Part shown: piece after piece, positions 49,585 to 57,484 of the stretch
Layout: the number at the start of each line of letters is the position of its first letter
Position numbering within the stretch: the stretch's first letter is position 1
Origin: CAYRXM01 sp964449465
GTDB taxonomy: Bacteria; Chloroflexota; Anaerolineae; JAFGEY01
Reading direction: 5' to 3'
Assembly: GCA_964449465.1 (NCBI GenBank)
Contig: CAYVBK010000021.1
Location: 1 to 64,000, forward strand
DNA length: 64,000 nucleotides
The notes under the pieces: model-generated
What the model was told of the DNA's origin: nothing
The model's input: only the letters and a program-made list of their open reading frames with translations
The model's database searches: none
Position numbers and translations under genes: made by a program

Positions 49585-52467
49585 ATGTCGCTCTATTGTC
49601 ATCGCTGCGGTTCGTTGCAAAAAAATCCCAATGCCCAGTTTTGTTTTCAATGCGGCGCGCCGTTGCGGGCCGCTGGGGCCACACCGCCTGGCGGGATTGC
49701 CCCGCCGCCTGCTCAGACTCCGTCGGATCAGCCCGTACCCTCTTTGCCGATGCCTCATTTGCAGGTGCGTTGGCCCGGCCAGCCGCCCTATGATTTTGCC
49801 ATCACCAAACCCTCTCTGACTTTGGGCCGTGCGCCCGACAACGACCTGGTATTGAGCTATCCGACCGTTTCAGGACACCATGCCCGCCTGGAGTGTCGGG
49901 ATCACGCCTGGTTGATCACCGACCTCCAGTCTACCAACGGCACGGCGGTGAACGGGCAGCGCATCCAGCCTCAACAGCCACAGCCGTTGGCGCACGGCGA
50001 TGTGGTGCGTATGGGCGACCCGCAAGGCAACTCGATCAGCCTGACCTTCCAAGACCCCGAAGGCCTGGCCCCCAGCCGCAACTCGATGGTTCTCAACACC
50101 GGTTTGCTGGTCGGCGAAGCGGCCTCGCTGCTGATCGGGCGCAACCCACAGAGCCACATTCCGCTGCCGTCGCCGCAGGTGTCGTGGCAGCACGCTCGCA
50201 TTGATCGCACTCCGCAAGGCGATGTGTTGACCGACCTCCAGTCTACCAACGGCACCTTTGTCAACGGGCAGCGCATCACCGTTCACCCGCTGCGGCAGGG
50301 CGACACCATCCAGATCGGCCCTTATCGCCTGGCCTATACGGCGTCGGGTCTGGCGGCGTCGGCGCAGGTGGGGTTGGTGCGCCTGGATGCCATCGGCCTC
50401 AATCGGCAGGTGACTGACCGCAAAACACACAAGCCCAAGCTGATTTTGAACGATGTGACCATGTCCATTCAACCTGGCGAATTTGTGGCCGTAGTGGGCG
50501 GGTCGGGGGCGGGCAAAAGCACCCTGATGAAGGCCCTCAACGGCCAGTCGCGTGCCACCGACGGGCAGGTGTTGTTCAATGGCGATGATTTTTATGCCCA
50601 TCTGGACCAATATCGCTCTATGATGGGTTATGTGCCGCAGCAAGACATTGTGCATCGTGATCTGACCGTCGAGGGCGCGCTGCGCTATGCCGCCCGCTTG
50701 CGTCTGCCGCCCGACATGCGCCAGGATGAAATCGAAAAGCGCATTGACGACGCCTTGGGACGCCTGGATATGGTGGACAAGAAAAAGGATACCATTGCCA
50801 CTCTGAGCGGCGGGCAGCTCAAGCGGGTCAACATTGCGGTGGAAATGCTGGCCGACCCGGACCTGTTTTTCCTGGATGAGCCCAGTTCGGGCCTGGACCC
50901 CGGCACCGAGAAAAAGTTGATGTATGACATGCAGCGGGTGGCCGACTCGGGCAAGACGGTGATTCTGATCACCCATGCTACCGACAATGTGGGGCTGTGC
51001 GACCATGTGGCTTTTATGGGCTATGGCGGCAAGCTGGTCTTTTTTGGCCCGCCGCACGAGGCTTTGCAGTTCTTTCAGGCGCAGAGCTTTGCCGATATTT
51101 ACCTCAAGCTAGCTAAACCATCCGAAGTGGATGCCTGGCAGCAGAAATTTCAAAGCTCTCCGCTGTATCAAAAATATGTGCAGAGCCGCGTGACCTCGCA
51201 GATGCAGCCGCGCACGCCGCCGGAAAAGGTCAAATCGTCGCGTTTGGGCCTGTTTGGCAACATTCGTCAGTTTGGCATCTTGACCAGCCGCTATTTCGAG
51301 TTGGTGGCACGCAGCAAGCTCAGCCTGTTCATCTTGCTGGCCGTCATGCCGCTGATCGGCGTCTTGATGCTGTCGGTTTCCAGCCGGTACTGGTTGACGG
51401 CCAAATATGACCCTGAATGTGCTGACGTGGTGGATGACTGGAGCGACGCGGACGCAGTGCAAAGGTGTATCAATTACCACCTGGTTCAGGAGACCGATGA
51501 GGAAGGCAAGGTCAACGCCAGCTATGTGGTGGCCAACCGGGCGCAGACGCTCTTGTTTATCATGTCGTTTGCCTGTGTGTTGTTGGGCATCTTTGCTGCC
51601 GTGTTTGAGATCATCAAAGAGATGCCCATTTATAATCGCGAGCGCATGATCAATCTCGGCCTGTGGCCCTATTTGATGTCCAAGTTTGTGGTGTTGAGCG
51701 GGTTTAGCTTTATCCAGGGGCTTTCGCTGCTGGTGGTGATCGCGCTGGGCGTGCGGCTGCCTTCCTACAAGCAAATGCTGCCGGCGGTGGTGGAAATCTA
51801 TATCACCTTGCTGTTGACCATCTGGGCCAGCACCAGTTTGGGGCTGTGGATTTCCAGCTTTGCCGATAACAACAGTGCGGTGTATATCATTTTGCCCATT
51901 CTGATCGTGCATATCATTTTCGCCGGGGCGTTTTTCGACCTCAAGGGGCCGACCGAGTGGGTTTCGTATGGCACCATCACGCGCTGGTCGTTGGAGAACC
52001 TGGGCGCATCCACGCGCCTCAATACGCTCAATCAGTTGAGCCGCTCACGGGTCATTCCCGATATTCACACCGAGCGAGAATTTGAGTTTGAGGCGCCCAA
52101 AATTGTCACCGAGACCATTACCCATACCCTGCCCATCACCTGTCCCCCGGCCGGCCCGGTAATACCGGTCGAGGTGCCGGGTCTGGTGATCACGCCGACC
52201 ACCGAGATGACCACCACTACCAAGACGATTACGTACACCGATCCGATCACCAGCGATATTCCCATCAACTTTCAGTTGGGTTTCGAGTGTATGCAGGATG
52301 TGACGACGATTGGCGCTGACGGCACGCGAACAATCTCTCAAGAGATTGACCTGGATTGCACACGCCGGCGCATGATCGGTCGCTGGCTGATCTTGGGCGG
52401 TTTTGTGGTTGGGTTCCAGGTGCTGTCGGCCATCACCCTCAAGGTGCGCGAGCGGCAGGCACGCTGA
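49585..52467 (+). CDS. ABC-2-type exporter with zinc ribbon and tandem FHA domains
   Basis: 960 aa from ATG 49585 (AAAGGAGA upstream). Order: zinc ribbon 4-27 (CHRCG, CFQCG), two FHA phosphothreonine-binding domains (~65-150 and ~165-250; both carry TDLQSTNGT and share a 27-base identical stretch), an ABCG/White-type nucleotide-binding domain (Walker A GGSGAGKST ~306, signature LSGGQLKRVNIAVEM ~406, Walker B LFFLDEPSSGLD ~427), then ~6 membrane helices (~570-960) with a large Thr-rich extracytoplasmic loop between the last two. A single chain dimerises to make a full exporter; the FHA domains suggest control by a Ser/Thr kinase, which is not in the window. Substrate unknown. It leads a set of zinc-ribbon membrane proteins. 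Confidence 0.9.
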   Translation: MSLYCHRCGSLQKNPNAQFCFQCGAPLRAAGATPPGGIAPPPAQTPSDQPVPSLPMPHLQVRWPGQPPYDFAITKPSLTLGRAPDNDLVLSYPTVSGHHARLECRDHAWLITDLQSTNGTAVNGQRIQPQQPQPLAHGDVVRMGDPQGNSISLTFQDPEGLAPSRNSMVLNTGLLVGEAASLLIGRNPQSHIPLPSPQVSWQHARIDRTPQGDVLTDLQSTNGTFVNGQRITVHPLRQGDTIQIGPYRLAYTASGLAASAQVGLVRLDAIGLNRQVTDRKTHKPKLILNDVTMSIQPGEFVAVVGGSGAGKSTLMKALNGQSRATDGQVLFNGDDFYAHLDQYRSMMGYVPQQDIVHRDLTVEGALRYAARLRLPPDMRQDEIEKRIDDALGRLDMVDKKKDTIATLSGGQLKRVNIAVEMLADPDLFFLDEPSSGLDPGTEKKLMYDMQRVADSGKTVILITHATDNVGLCDHVAFMGYGGKLVFFGPPHEALQFFQAQSFADIYLKLAKPSEVDAWQQKFQSSPLYQKYVQSRVTSQMQPRTPPEKVKSSRLGLFGNIRQFGILTSRYFELVARSKLSLFILLAVMPLIGVLMLSVSSRYWLTAKYDPECADVVDDWSDADAVQRCINYHLVQETDEEGKVNASYVVANRAQTLLFIMSFACVLLGIFAAVFEIIKEMPIYNRERMINLGLWPYLMSKFVVLSGFSFIQGLSLLVVIALGVRLPSYKQMLPAVVEIYITLLLTIWASTSLGLWISSFADNNSAVYIILPILIVHIIFAGAFFDLKGPTEWVSYGTITRWSLENLGASTRLNTLNQLSRSRVIPDIHTEREFEFEAPKIVTETITHTLPITCPPAGPVIPVEVPGLVITPTTEMTTTTKTITYTDPITSDIPINFQLGFECMQDVTTIGADGTRTISQEIDLDCTRRRMIGRWLILGGFVVGFQVLSAITLKVRERQAR

Positions 52468-52502
52468 GTGTCGCTTGCCGCGCAGCGATAGCGCATAAAA
52501 AT

Positions 52503-52531
52503 GTAGGGGCAGAGCTTGCCTCTGCCCCTAC
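52503..52531. repeat. 29-bp GTAGGGGC/GCCCCTAC hairpin repeat, copy 3 (short form)
   Basis: GTAGGGGCAGAGCTT and GCCTCTGCCCCTAC form one near-perfect palindrome, the single-hairpin version of the repeats at 4389 and 11986. The flanks AAAATGTAGGGG and GGCGATTTTC match those of copy 1. Confidence 0.7.
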
Positions 52532-52557
52532 AAAATGGCGATTTTCAAAGGAGCAAG

Positions 52558-53238
52558 ATGTCCAATCAATGTGCGCAATGCGGTTTTGTCAATCGAGATG
52601 AGGCGCGTTTTTGCAAGCAGTGCGGCACTCTGCTCAACGCGGCGGCCACACCGATGGCATCGGCAGCGCCAGCCGCCGCGCCGGCGCTGCGACGTGGCAG
52701 TTGGGTGGCCGCAACTGCTTTGACCGTGGCCATTCTCTCTTTGCTGCTCAACCTGGTGCTGCTGGCAGCGGTGGGTATGCTGGTGGGCGGGCTGCTCCAG
52801 GCGCGTCAGGCGGCTGTGCAGGCTTTGGATCAGGGCATCCGCTCGGTCGAGCAGGTGCAGCGAGAAGGGCTGTTGTTCGATCTGCCCATCTCGCAGACGG
52901 TGCAAATCAATCAAGCCATCCCCATCCGCCGCGATCTGACCATTCCTATCCGCACCGAGATTCCGATCAACACCGAGGTGAGCGTTTGGGTGACCATTCC
53001 GGTGATCGGCCAGCGCGCCATCAATATCCCGGTCAACACCACTGTGCCGGTCAGCCTGACCGTGCCGATCCACCTGGATACCTCGGTAGACCTGAGCCTG
53101 CCGGTGCCGATCAGCCTGACCGTGCCGATTCGGCTGTCGGGTGATACACCACCGCTAAATGTCTGGCTGCCATCGCTGCGAAATGGGCTGGAGGATGTGC
53201 GGCGGCGGATTGACGGGGCTGGCTTGAGCGAACCCTAA
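52558..53238 (+). CDS. Zinc-ribbon membrane protein with short-period beta repeats
   Basis: 226 aa from ATG 52558 (AAAGGAGC upstream). N-terminal zinc ribbon (CAQCG, CKQCG at 5-24), an Ala/Pro linker, one strong membrane helix (~60-85, LTVAILSLLLNLVLLAAVGML), then ~110 residues of alternating polar-hydrophobic strands in which TIPI/TVPI/IPV-type segments recur about every 8-14 residues (QAIPIRRDLTIPIRTEIPI and onward). This pattern would suit a small beta-solenoid or beta-barrel stalk outside the membrane. No known family recognised. It lies between the FHA-ABC exporter and the subtilase gene, both of which also encode zinc ribbons. Confidence 0.68.
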   Translation: MSNQCAQCGFVNRDEARFCKQCGTLLNAAATPMASAAPAAAPALRRGSWVAATALTVAILSLLLNLVLLAAVGMLVGGLLQARQAAVQALDQGIRSVEQVQREGLLFDLPISQTVQINQAIPIRRDLTIPIRTEIPINTEVSVWVTIPVIGQRAINIPVNTTVPVSLTVPIHLDTSVDLSLPVPISLTVPIRLSGDTPPLNVWLPSLRNGLEDVRRRIDGAGLSEP

Positions 53239-53259
53239 ACGTTCGATTGGGAGGCGCGT

Positions 53260-55581
53260 ATGAACAGAAAAAGTATCATCTGGCTGATCGCTGCCGGGCT
53301 GGTGTTGGTGGTGATCGCCTCGATTTTGGGCCTGGTGATTTGGAGACAGCAGCCTGCGTCTACGCCCACGCCCACCTGGCCCGCCTTGTCGTTGACCCTG
53401 ACCCCGCCACCTTCGCTGGATGAGTTGATTGCCAGGTACCCGCAGTTGGCCGGCATTTTGGGCGATCAAGAGTTGGATTCGGTGTACAAGGATTTTCTGA
53501 TTGCCTATCAGCAGGGCGGCATCGGTGCAGCGGCCGAGCTGGCCCGGCAGCGCGGCATCTTGACGGCGCAGAACGAGGTGTGTGCCACCCTCATCCTCGA
53601 CACCACCGACAGCGCGCTGCTGGTCCAACAGCTTCAAGCCGCCGGTGTGATTGTCGAAGGGGCCTACAAGACGCAGGTGGACATTGCCATTCCTTTGTCG
53701 GTGATCGAGCAGGCGGCCCAGGCCGAGGACCCGGGCGTGTTGTTTGCCCAGATCACGGCATTGGAGCATGTGGTGCGCGTCAAACTGCCCACCAAAACCC
53801 GCACTGGCAGCGTCCCTTTTTTTGTTGATGGCCAGGGTCCCGCCGTCACCGGCGCGGATGCCTGGCATCAAGCCGGCCTCAAGGGGCAAAACATCCGGGT
53901 CGGCATCCTCGATTGCGGGTTTGGCGGATACAAATCGCTGCTGGGCCGCGACCTGCCGGACAGGGTGCAGGCGCAGACGTTTGTGCGCGGCCTGGGCGAC
54001 GCCGACGATTCGGATGAGGTGCATGGCACAGCGGTGGCCGAAATCGTCCACGAGATGGCCCCCAACGCCGAGCTGTACCTGGCCGATTATGGTTGTCGCG
54101 GTGTGGCTCTAGGGCCGGCCGTCGAGTGGCTGTTGGCTCAGAATGTGCAGATCATTTCCCATTCGGCCGGCAGCACCACCGCGCCGATGGATGGCAGCGG
54201 CCTTCAATCTGATTTGGTGCGTCAGGCTGCCGACCGGGGTGTGCTGTGGGTCAACTCGGCCGGCAACGAGGCCGAGGTGCATTATCGCGGCACCTGGTCG
54301 GACCAGGACGGCGATGGCTGGCACGAGTTTGCGTCGTCTCGCGAGACGATGGGCTTTCGTTCAGACGAGCCGGCGGTCGAGATTGTGCTGCGTTGGGATG
54401 ACTGGAGCCGGGTGGATCAGGACTATGACCTGGTGATGTTGGATGACAATGGCAACGAAGTGGCTTCGGCGCGTGACCCGCAGAGCGGCAGCCTGGGTGA
54501 AGAGCCGATTGAGGTATTGGATTATTACGGTTTGGAGCCAGGCCGGGCTTATTATCTGGCGATCTATGCCAGTTCGACCACTCGCGCGGTGACGTTTGAT
54601 ATTATTGTGCATGGCGATGTGGTGATCGAGTTTCCGGTGGCCGAGTACAGCCTGGTCACGCCAGCCGATGCTGCCGAGGCCCTGGCAGTGGGGGCGGTGT
54701 TTTGGCGTAACGACCGCATCACCGATTACAGCTCGCGCGGCCCCACCGCCGATGAGCGGATCAAGCCCGACATATCGGCCCCGTCAGAGGTGGACAATGC
54801 CACCTATGGTCGTTTTGGCGGCACGTCGGCGGCCGCGCCGCACGTGGCCGGGGCCGCCGCGCTAGTGTGGGGCGCATTTCCCGATTGGGGTCGGCAGCAG
54901 GTGTGGAATTATCTGATCGCCGGGTCCAAAGACCTGGGCAAAAAAGGCGCCGATATCGAGTATGGCGCCGGGCGGCTGCTGCTGCCTGCACCGCCCACCG
55001 CATCTACGGCCACCGCTGTGGCTGCCCGTCCCACCGACACGCCGAAACCGCGTTCGCCTACCGTGACGCCATCGCCACACCCTACCCGCGTTCCCACTAT
55101 CACGCCCACGCTGCGCCCCAACGAGACGCCTCACCCCACCCGCCCGGCCCAGCCCACGCCGACTCTGCTGCCTACGGCCACGCGCGGGCTGCGTTCCACC
55201 CCCACTCCGCTGCCACCCGACTCGGATGAGTTTCCGTTGAGCATCTTGTTGGGGCTGGTTTGTGTGGTGGGGCTGCTCGGCGGGGGCTTGTTGCTGTTGG
55301 GATTGATTCTCATTCTGTTCGGCCTGAGCCGCGGGTCGCGCCCCAGGCCGCAACCTGCGCCGCCGTATGCCCCGCCGCAATATATACCACCTATGCAACC
55401 TCGGCCGCAGCGGGCGCCGCCGTCGGCCTGCGCCCGCTGCGGCCGGCCCTTGCGCCCCGATGCCCGTTTCTGCGGCGTGTGTGGGCTGCCGGTGCCGCCC
55501 GCCGTGCCACGCTGCAAGCAATGCGGCCAGGAGTTGCGCCCCGACGCCCTGTTTTGCAGTCGTTGCGGGACGCGGCAATAG
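53260..55581 (+). CDS. Subtilisin-like serine protease (S8) with C-terminal membrane helix and two zinc ribbons
   Basis: 773 aa. Signal-anchor helix (~6-27), a prodomain-like region, and an S8 catalytic domain: Asp in RVGILDCGFGG (~217), His in DEVHGTAVAEIVHEM (~253), Ser in FGGTSAAAPHVAGAAALVWG (~521), all present. A ~130-residue insertion between the His and Ser parts looks like a beta-sandwich (P/PPC-like). A Thr/Pro-rich spacer (~585-650), a second membrane helix (ILLGLVCVVGLLGGGLLLLGLIL), a Pro-rich stretch and two C-terminal zinc ribbons (CARCGRPLRPDARFCGVCG, CKQCGQELRPDALFCSRCG) follow. The protease would face outside and the ribbons inside, bridging the membrane. It closes the three-gene zinc-ribbon set. 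Confidence 0.88.
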   Translation: MNRKSIIWLIAAGLVLVVIASILGLVIWRQQPASTPTPTWPALSLTLTPPPSLDELIARYPQLAGILGDQELDSVYKDFLIAYQQGGIGAAAELARQRGILTAQNEVCATLILDTTDSALLVQQLQAAGVIVEGAYKTQVDIAIPLSVIEQAAQAEDPGVLFAQITALEHVVRVKLPTKTRTGSVPFFVDGQGPAVTGADAWHQAGLKGQNIRVGILDCGFGGYKSLLGRDLPDRVQAQTFVRGLGDADDSDEVHGTAVAEIVHEMAPNAELYLADYGCRGVALGPAVEWLLAQNVQIISHSAGSTTAPMDGSGLQSDLVRQAADRGVLWVNSAGNEAEVHYRGTWSDQDGDGWHEFASSRETMGFRSDEPAVEIVLRWDDWSRVDQDYDLVMLDDNGNEVASARDPQSGSLGEEPIEVLDYYGLEPGRAYYLAIYASSTTRAVTFDIIVHGDVVIEFPVAEYSLVTPADAAEALAVGAVFWRNDRITDYSSRGPTADERIKPDISAPSEVDNATYGRFGGTSAAAPHVAGAAALVWGAFPDWGRQQVWNYLIAGSKDLGKKGADIEYGAGRLLLPAPPTASTATAVAARPTDTPKPRSPTVTPSPHPTRVPTITPTLRPNETPHPTRPAQPTPTLLPTATRGLRSTPTPLPPDSDEFPLSILLGLVCVVGLLGGGLLLLGLILILFGLSRGSRPRPQPAPPYAPPQYIPPMQPRPQRAPPSACARCGRPLRPDARFCGVCGLPVPPAVPRCKQCGQELRPDALFCSRCGTRQ

Positions 55582-55654
55582 CGGCCCTGTACAAGTGGCG
55601 GGGGATGGGCCAGGCCGAAGCCTGGCGCTGAGAGAGCGGTATGGTGAATGACTG

Positions 55655-55689
55655 GCGTCCGTCTGATCAAATCAGACGGACGCTTTTTT
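55655..55689 (+). terminator. Rho-independent terminator after the zinc-ribbon gene set
   Basis: GCGTCCGTCTGAT (55655-55667) pairs perfectly with ATCAGACGGACGC (55671-55683), a CAA loop, then TTTTTT (55684-55689). Confidence 0.95.
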
Positions 55690-55698
55690 GTTGGTTTT

Positions 55699-55863
55699 GT
55701 AACTACCTGCCTTGAGCCGAAAATTAGCCTTTGGGAGGGTCATTCTGAGAGCCTGCCCTGAGCGGAGCGAAGGGAGCGCGGCGACGAAGAATCTCGTTGT
55801 ACACCGCAAAGAGAGATTCTTCGCGCCTGATGGCACTCAGAATGACAGTGGGTAGGTAGTTAC
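55699..55863. repeat. 165-bp nested palindromic element
   Basis: Outer arms GTAACTACCT (55699-55708) and AGGTAGTTAC (55854-55863) are perfect. Nested inside are TCATTCTGAG (55740-55749) with CTCAGAATGA (55836-55845) and GAAGAATCTC (55785-55794) with GAGATTCTTC (55813-55822). It is non-coding and MITE-like. It occupies much of the 460-base gap 55582-56041, which otherwise holds the terminator, the tandem repeat and a promoter. Confidence 0.75.
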
Positions 55864-55911
55864 TTGGTTTCGATAAACTCAACCAACGTCGCCTGTACCT
55901 TTTGAAAGGGT

Positions 55912-55953
55912 CGGGGCCGAGATTTCGGGGCCGAGATTTCGGGGCCGAGATTT
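55912..55953. repeat. Three tandem copies of a 14-bp unit
   Basis: CGGGGCCGAGATTT occurs three times exactly (55912, 55926, 55940), ~35 bases upstream of the -10 box at 55990. The unit phase (14 bp) is not a multiple of the helical turn. It could be slippage or clustered regulator sites. Confidence 0.8.
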
Positions 55954-55986
55954 CGGTCGCCGCTTCATACTTGCTTCACAATTGGT

Positions 55987-55995
55987 TGGTATAAT
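55987..55995 (+). promoter_or_regulatory. Extended -10 promoter of the OB/DUF4405/TSP3 genes
   Basis: TGGTATAAT at 55987-55995, 47 bases before ATG 56042. No convincing -35 at normal spacing; the tandem repeat lies where an activator could bind. Confidence 0.6.
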
Positions 55996-56041
55996 TCGGT
56001 CATCAAGCGAAAACAAGTAGCACATTGAAAAGGAGTTGAAT

Positions 56042-56554
56042 ATGGTACAAAAAGCGGTGGCCGGGTTGTTCATCCTGGCCATGATCGCCGCTTTGGTGGT
56101 TGGCGGCATCAAGCTGTTTCAGCAGGACGGGCAGGAGCACGAGGCGCAGGTTAACGGGCAACATATCAATGTGCCTTATGTCGAGTCTGCACCGGCACAG
56201 TCCGCTCCAGGCAATCAAGGCAAGGGATATGGGCAGGGCGCAGGTCGGCAGCCGAATGTGGATGCTGGAGGGCAAACGCTCACTGGCGTAGTGCGTGAAA
56301 CGGTCGAACTGGTGATAGAGACCACCGACGGCGAGATGGTGCAGGTGGGTTTGGGACCCAGCTCGTACCGTGAGGCACAAGGGTTCAGCCTGAATTTGGG
56401 CGACCAGGTTCGGGCGACCGGCTATTGGGAAAGTGACGAGTTCAAAGCGACTGGGATCGAAAATCTGACGACCGGCGCTCAAATCATGTTGCGTGACGCG
56501 CTGGGCCGGCCGATGTGGGCGGGTCAGGGGCGGCAAAAGAATTCTGGTTTTTAG
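56042..56554 (+). CDS. Small secreted or anchored protein, OB-fold-like
   Basis: 170 aa from ATG 56042 (AAGGAG at 56030-56035). N-terminal membrane helix (VAGLFILAMIAALVVGGI), a Gly/Gln-rich linker (QGKGYGQGAGRQPNV) and a ~85-residue beta-rich domain: LTGVVRETVELVIETTDGEMVQVGLG, NLGDQVRATGYWES, FKATGIENL. The strand order suggests an OB fold as in YgiW/YdeI or DUF5666-like proteins. Function unknown. It is the first gene of a run with DUF4405 and a calcium-binding-like protein, followed by a two-component system. Confidence 0.6.
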   Translation: MVQKAVAGLFILAMIAALVVGGIKLFQQDGQEHEAQVNGQHINVPYVESAPAQSAPGNQGKGYGQGAGRQPNVDAGGQTLTGVVRETVELVIETTDGEMVQVGLGPSSYREAQGFSLNLGDQVRATGYWESDEFKATGIENLTTGAQIMLRDALGRPMWAGQGRQKNSGF

Positions 56555-56568
56555 GAAAAGGAGGTCCA

Positions 56569-56886
56569 ATGTCGCAGGCCAGGATCAATTACTGGGTGGA
56601 TGTGTTGATTGCAGTGACGTTTATCATTTCGGCCGTGTCGGGATTGGTGCTGTTTTTCGCGCCAAGCGGCTTTCAGGGTGGACGAAATCCCTATTACGGG
56701 CAGGCGGTGTTGGGTCTCAGCACGCATACCTGGGACACGTTGCATACCTGGGGCAGCATGGCCATGATCGCCGGGGTGGGTGCACACCTGGTTTTGCACT
56801 GGAACTGGATGGTTTGCATGACCCAAAAAATGTTTCAGCGCAAAAAGCAGCCCCGGCCACAAGATCTGTCCTGTCCCATCGAATAA
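56569..56886 (+). CDS. DUF4405 small membrane protein, possible b-haem binder
   Basis: 105 aa from ATG 56569 (AAAGGAGG upstream). Two to three membrane helices: VDVLIAVTFIISAVSGLVLFF and MAMIAGVGAHLVLHWNWMV. Conserved-looking histidines lie at the membrane edges (STHTWDTLHTWGS, AHLVLHW), as in DUF4405 proteins, which resemble the membrane part of b-type cytochromes. It may pass electrons for the adjacent secreted proteins. It starts 14 bases after the OB-like gene. Confidence 0.72.
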   Translation: MSQARINYWVDVLIAVTFIISAVSGLVLFFAPSGFQGGRNPYYGQAVLGLSTHTWDTLHTWGSMAMIAGVGAHLVLHWNWMVCMTQKMFQRKKQPRPQDLSCPIE

Positions 56887-56929
56887 GTGATGTATCAGTC
56901 AATCATTTCAACAAAAAAGGAGATTCAGA

Positions 56930-57367
56930 ATGAACAAATGGCTCAAAATTTCAGGGATTGTTTTGGTCGCAGTATTGGCTCTGGGTGCGCTGTTGGGCGG
57001 AGCAGCTCTGGCGCAGGGTCCTGTGGATGAGGATGGCGATGGCGTGTGTGACGTTTGCGGCCAGCAAGCCGGCGACGGATTCAAACATGGCTGGCAGCAT
57101 CGCCAGAGCAATCAATCGGCAGGGTGTGATGGCACCGGCACGTGTGGAGACGGGTTTGTAGACGAAAACGGTGACGGCGTGTGCGACCGTTTCGTGGATG
57201 AGGATGGCGATGGTGTGTGTGACCATCACCTCGCCGATGGGCAGGGGCAGGGCAATCAGAACGGCTGCGGTATGCACAGTCAAGGCCGGCAGCCGGCGCA
57301 AGGCGGTCACAGCTCGACGCGGGGGATGGGCAGTCGCGTCGGATACGGACAGCAGCGCGGCAACTGA
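56930..57367 (+). CDS. Secreted TSP3-like calcium-binding repeat protein
   Basis: 145 aa with AAAGGAGA upstream. Signal peptide ending ALAQG (~29). Three DxDGDGVCD-type loops (VDEDGDGVCDVCG; VDENGDGVCDRF; VDEDGDGVCDHH) resemble thrombospondin type 3 or EF-hand-like Ca2+-binding loops, each with a Cys that could form a disulphide or bind metal. The C-terminal third is Gly/Gln/His/Arg-rich and probably disordered. Many His and Cys leave metal binding other than calcium possible. A terminator follows directly. Confidence 0.72.
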   Translation: MNKWLKISGIVLVAVLALGALLGGAALAQGPVDEDGDGVCDVCGQQAGDGFKHGWQHRQSNQSAGCDGTGTCGDGFVDENGDGVCDRFVDEDGDGVCDHHLADGQGQGNQNGCGMHSQGRQPAQGGHSSTRGMGSRVGYGQQRGN

Positions 57368-57386
57368 ACCCGGCTTGGCAAAAATC

Positions 57387-57420
57387 GAGGGATAGGTATC
57401 AACCTGTCCCTCTTTTTTTT
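57387..57420 (+). terminator. Rho-independent terminator after the TSP3-like gene
   Basis: GAGGGATAGG (57387-57396) pairs with CCTGTCCCTC (57403-57412, one G-U), then eight T (57413-57420). Confidence 0.92.
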
Positions 57421-57421
57421 A

Positions 57422-57450
57422 TTGACTCTAGCCAGGCAATGTGATAGGAT
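57422..57450 (+). promoter_or_regulatory. Promoter of the two-component system
   Basis: TTGACT (57422-57427), 17-base spacer and TAGGAT (57445-57450) preceded by TGA (extended -10). It starts immediately after the previous terminator. Confidence 0.7.
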
Positions 57451-57484
57451 CAAAAGGGGTTTGTTTCGGGTTAAAGGAGCAGAA

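Noticed and set aside
49870..51057. A 395-codon open frame on the minus strand
   Set aside because: It is antisense to the FHA and nucleotide-binding domains of the ABC exporter and has no recognisable domain.
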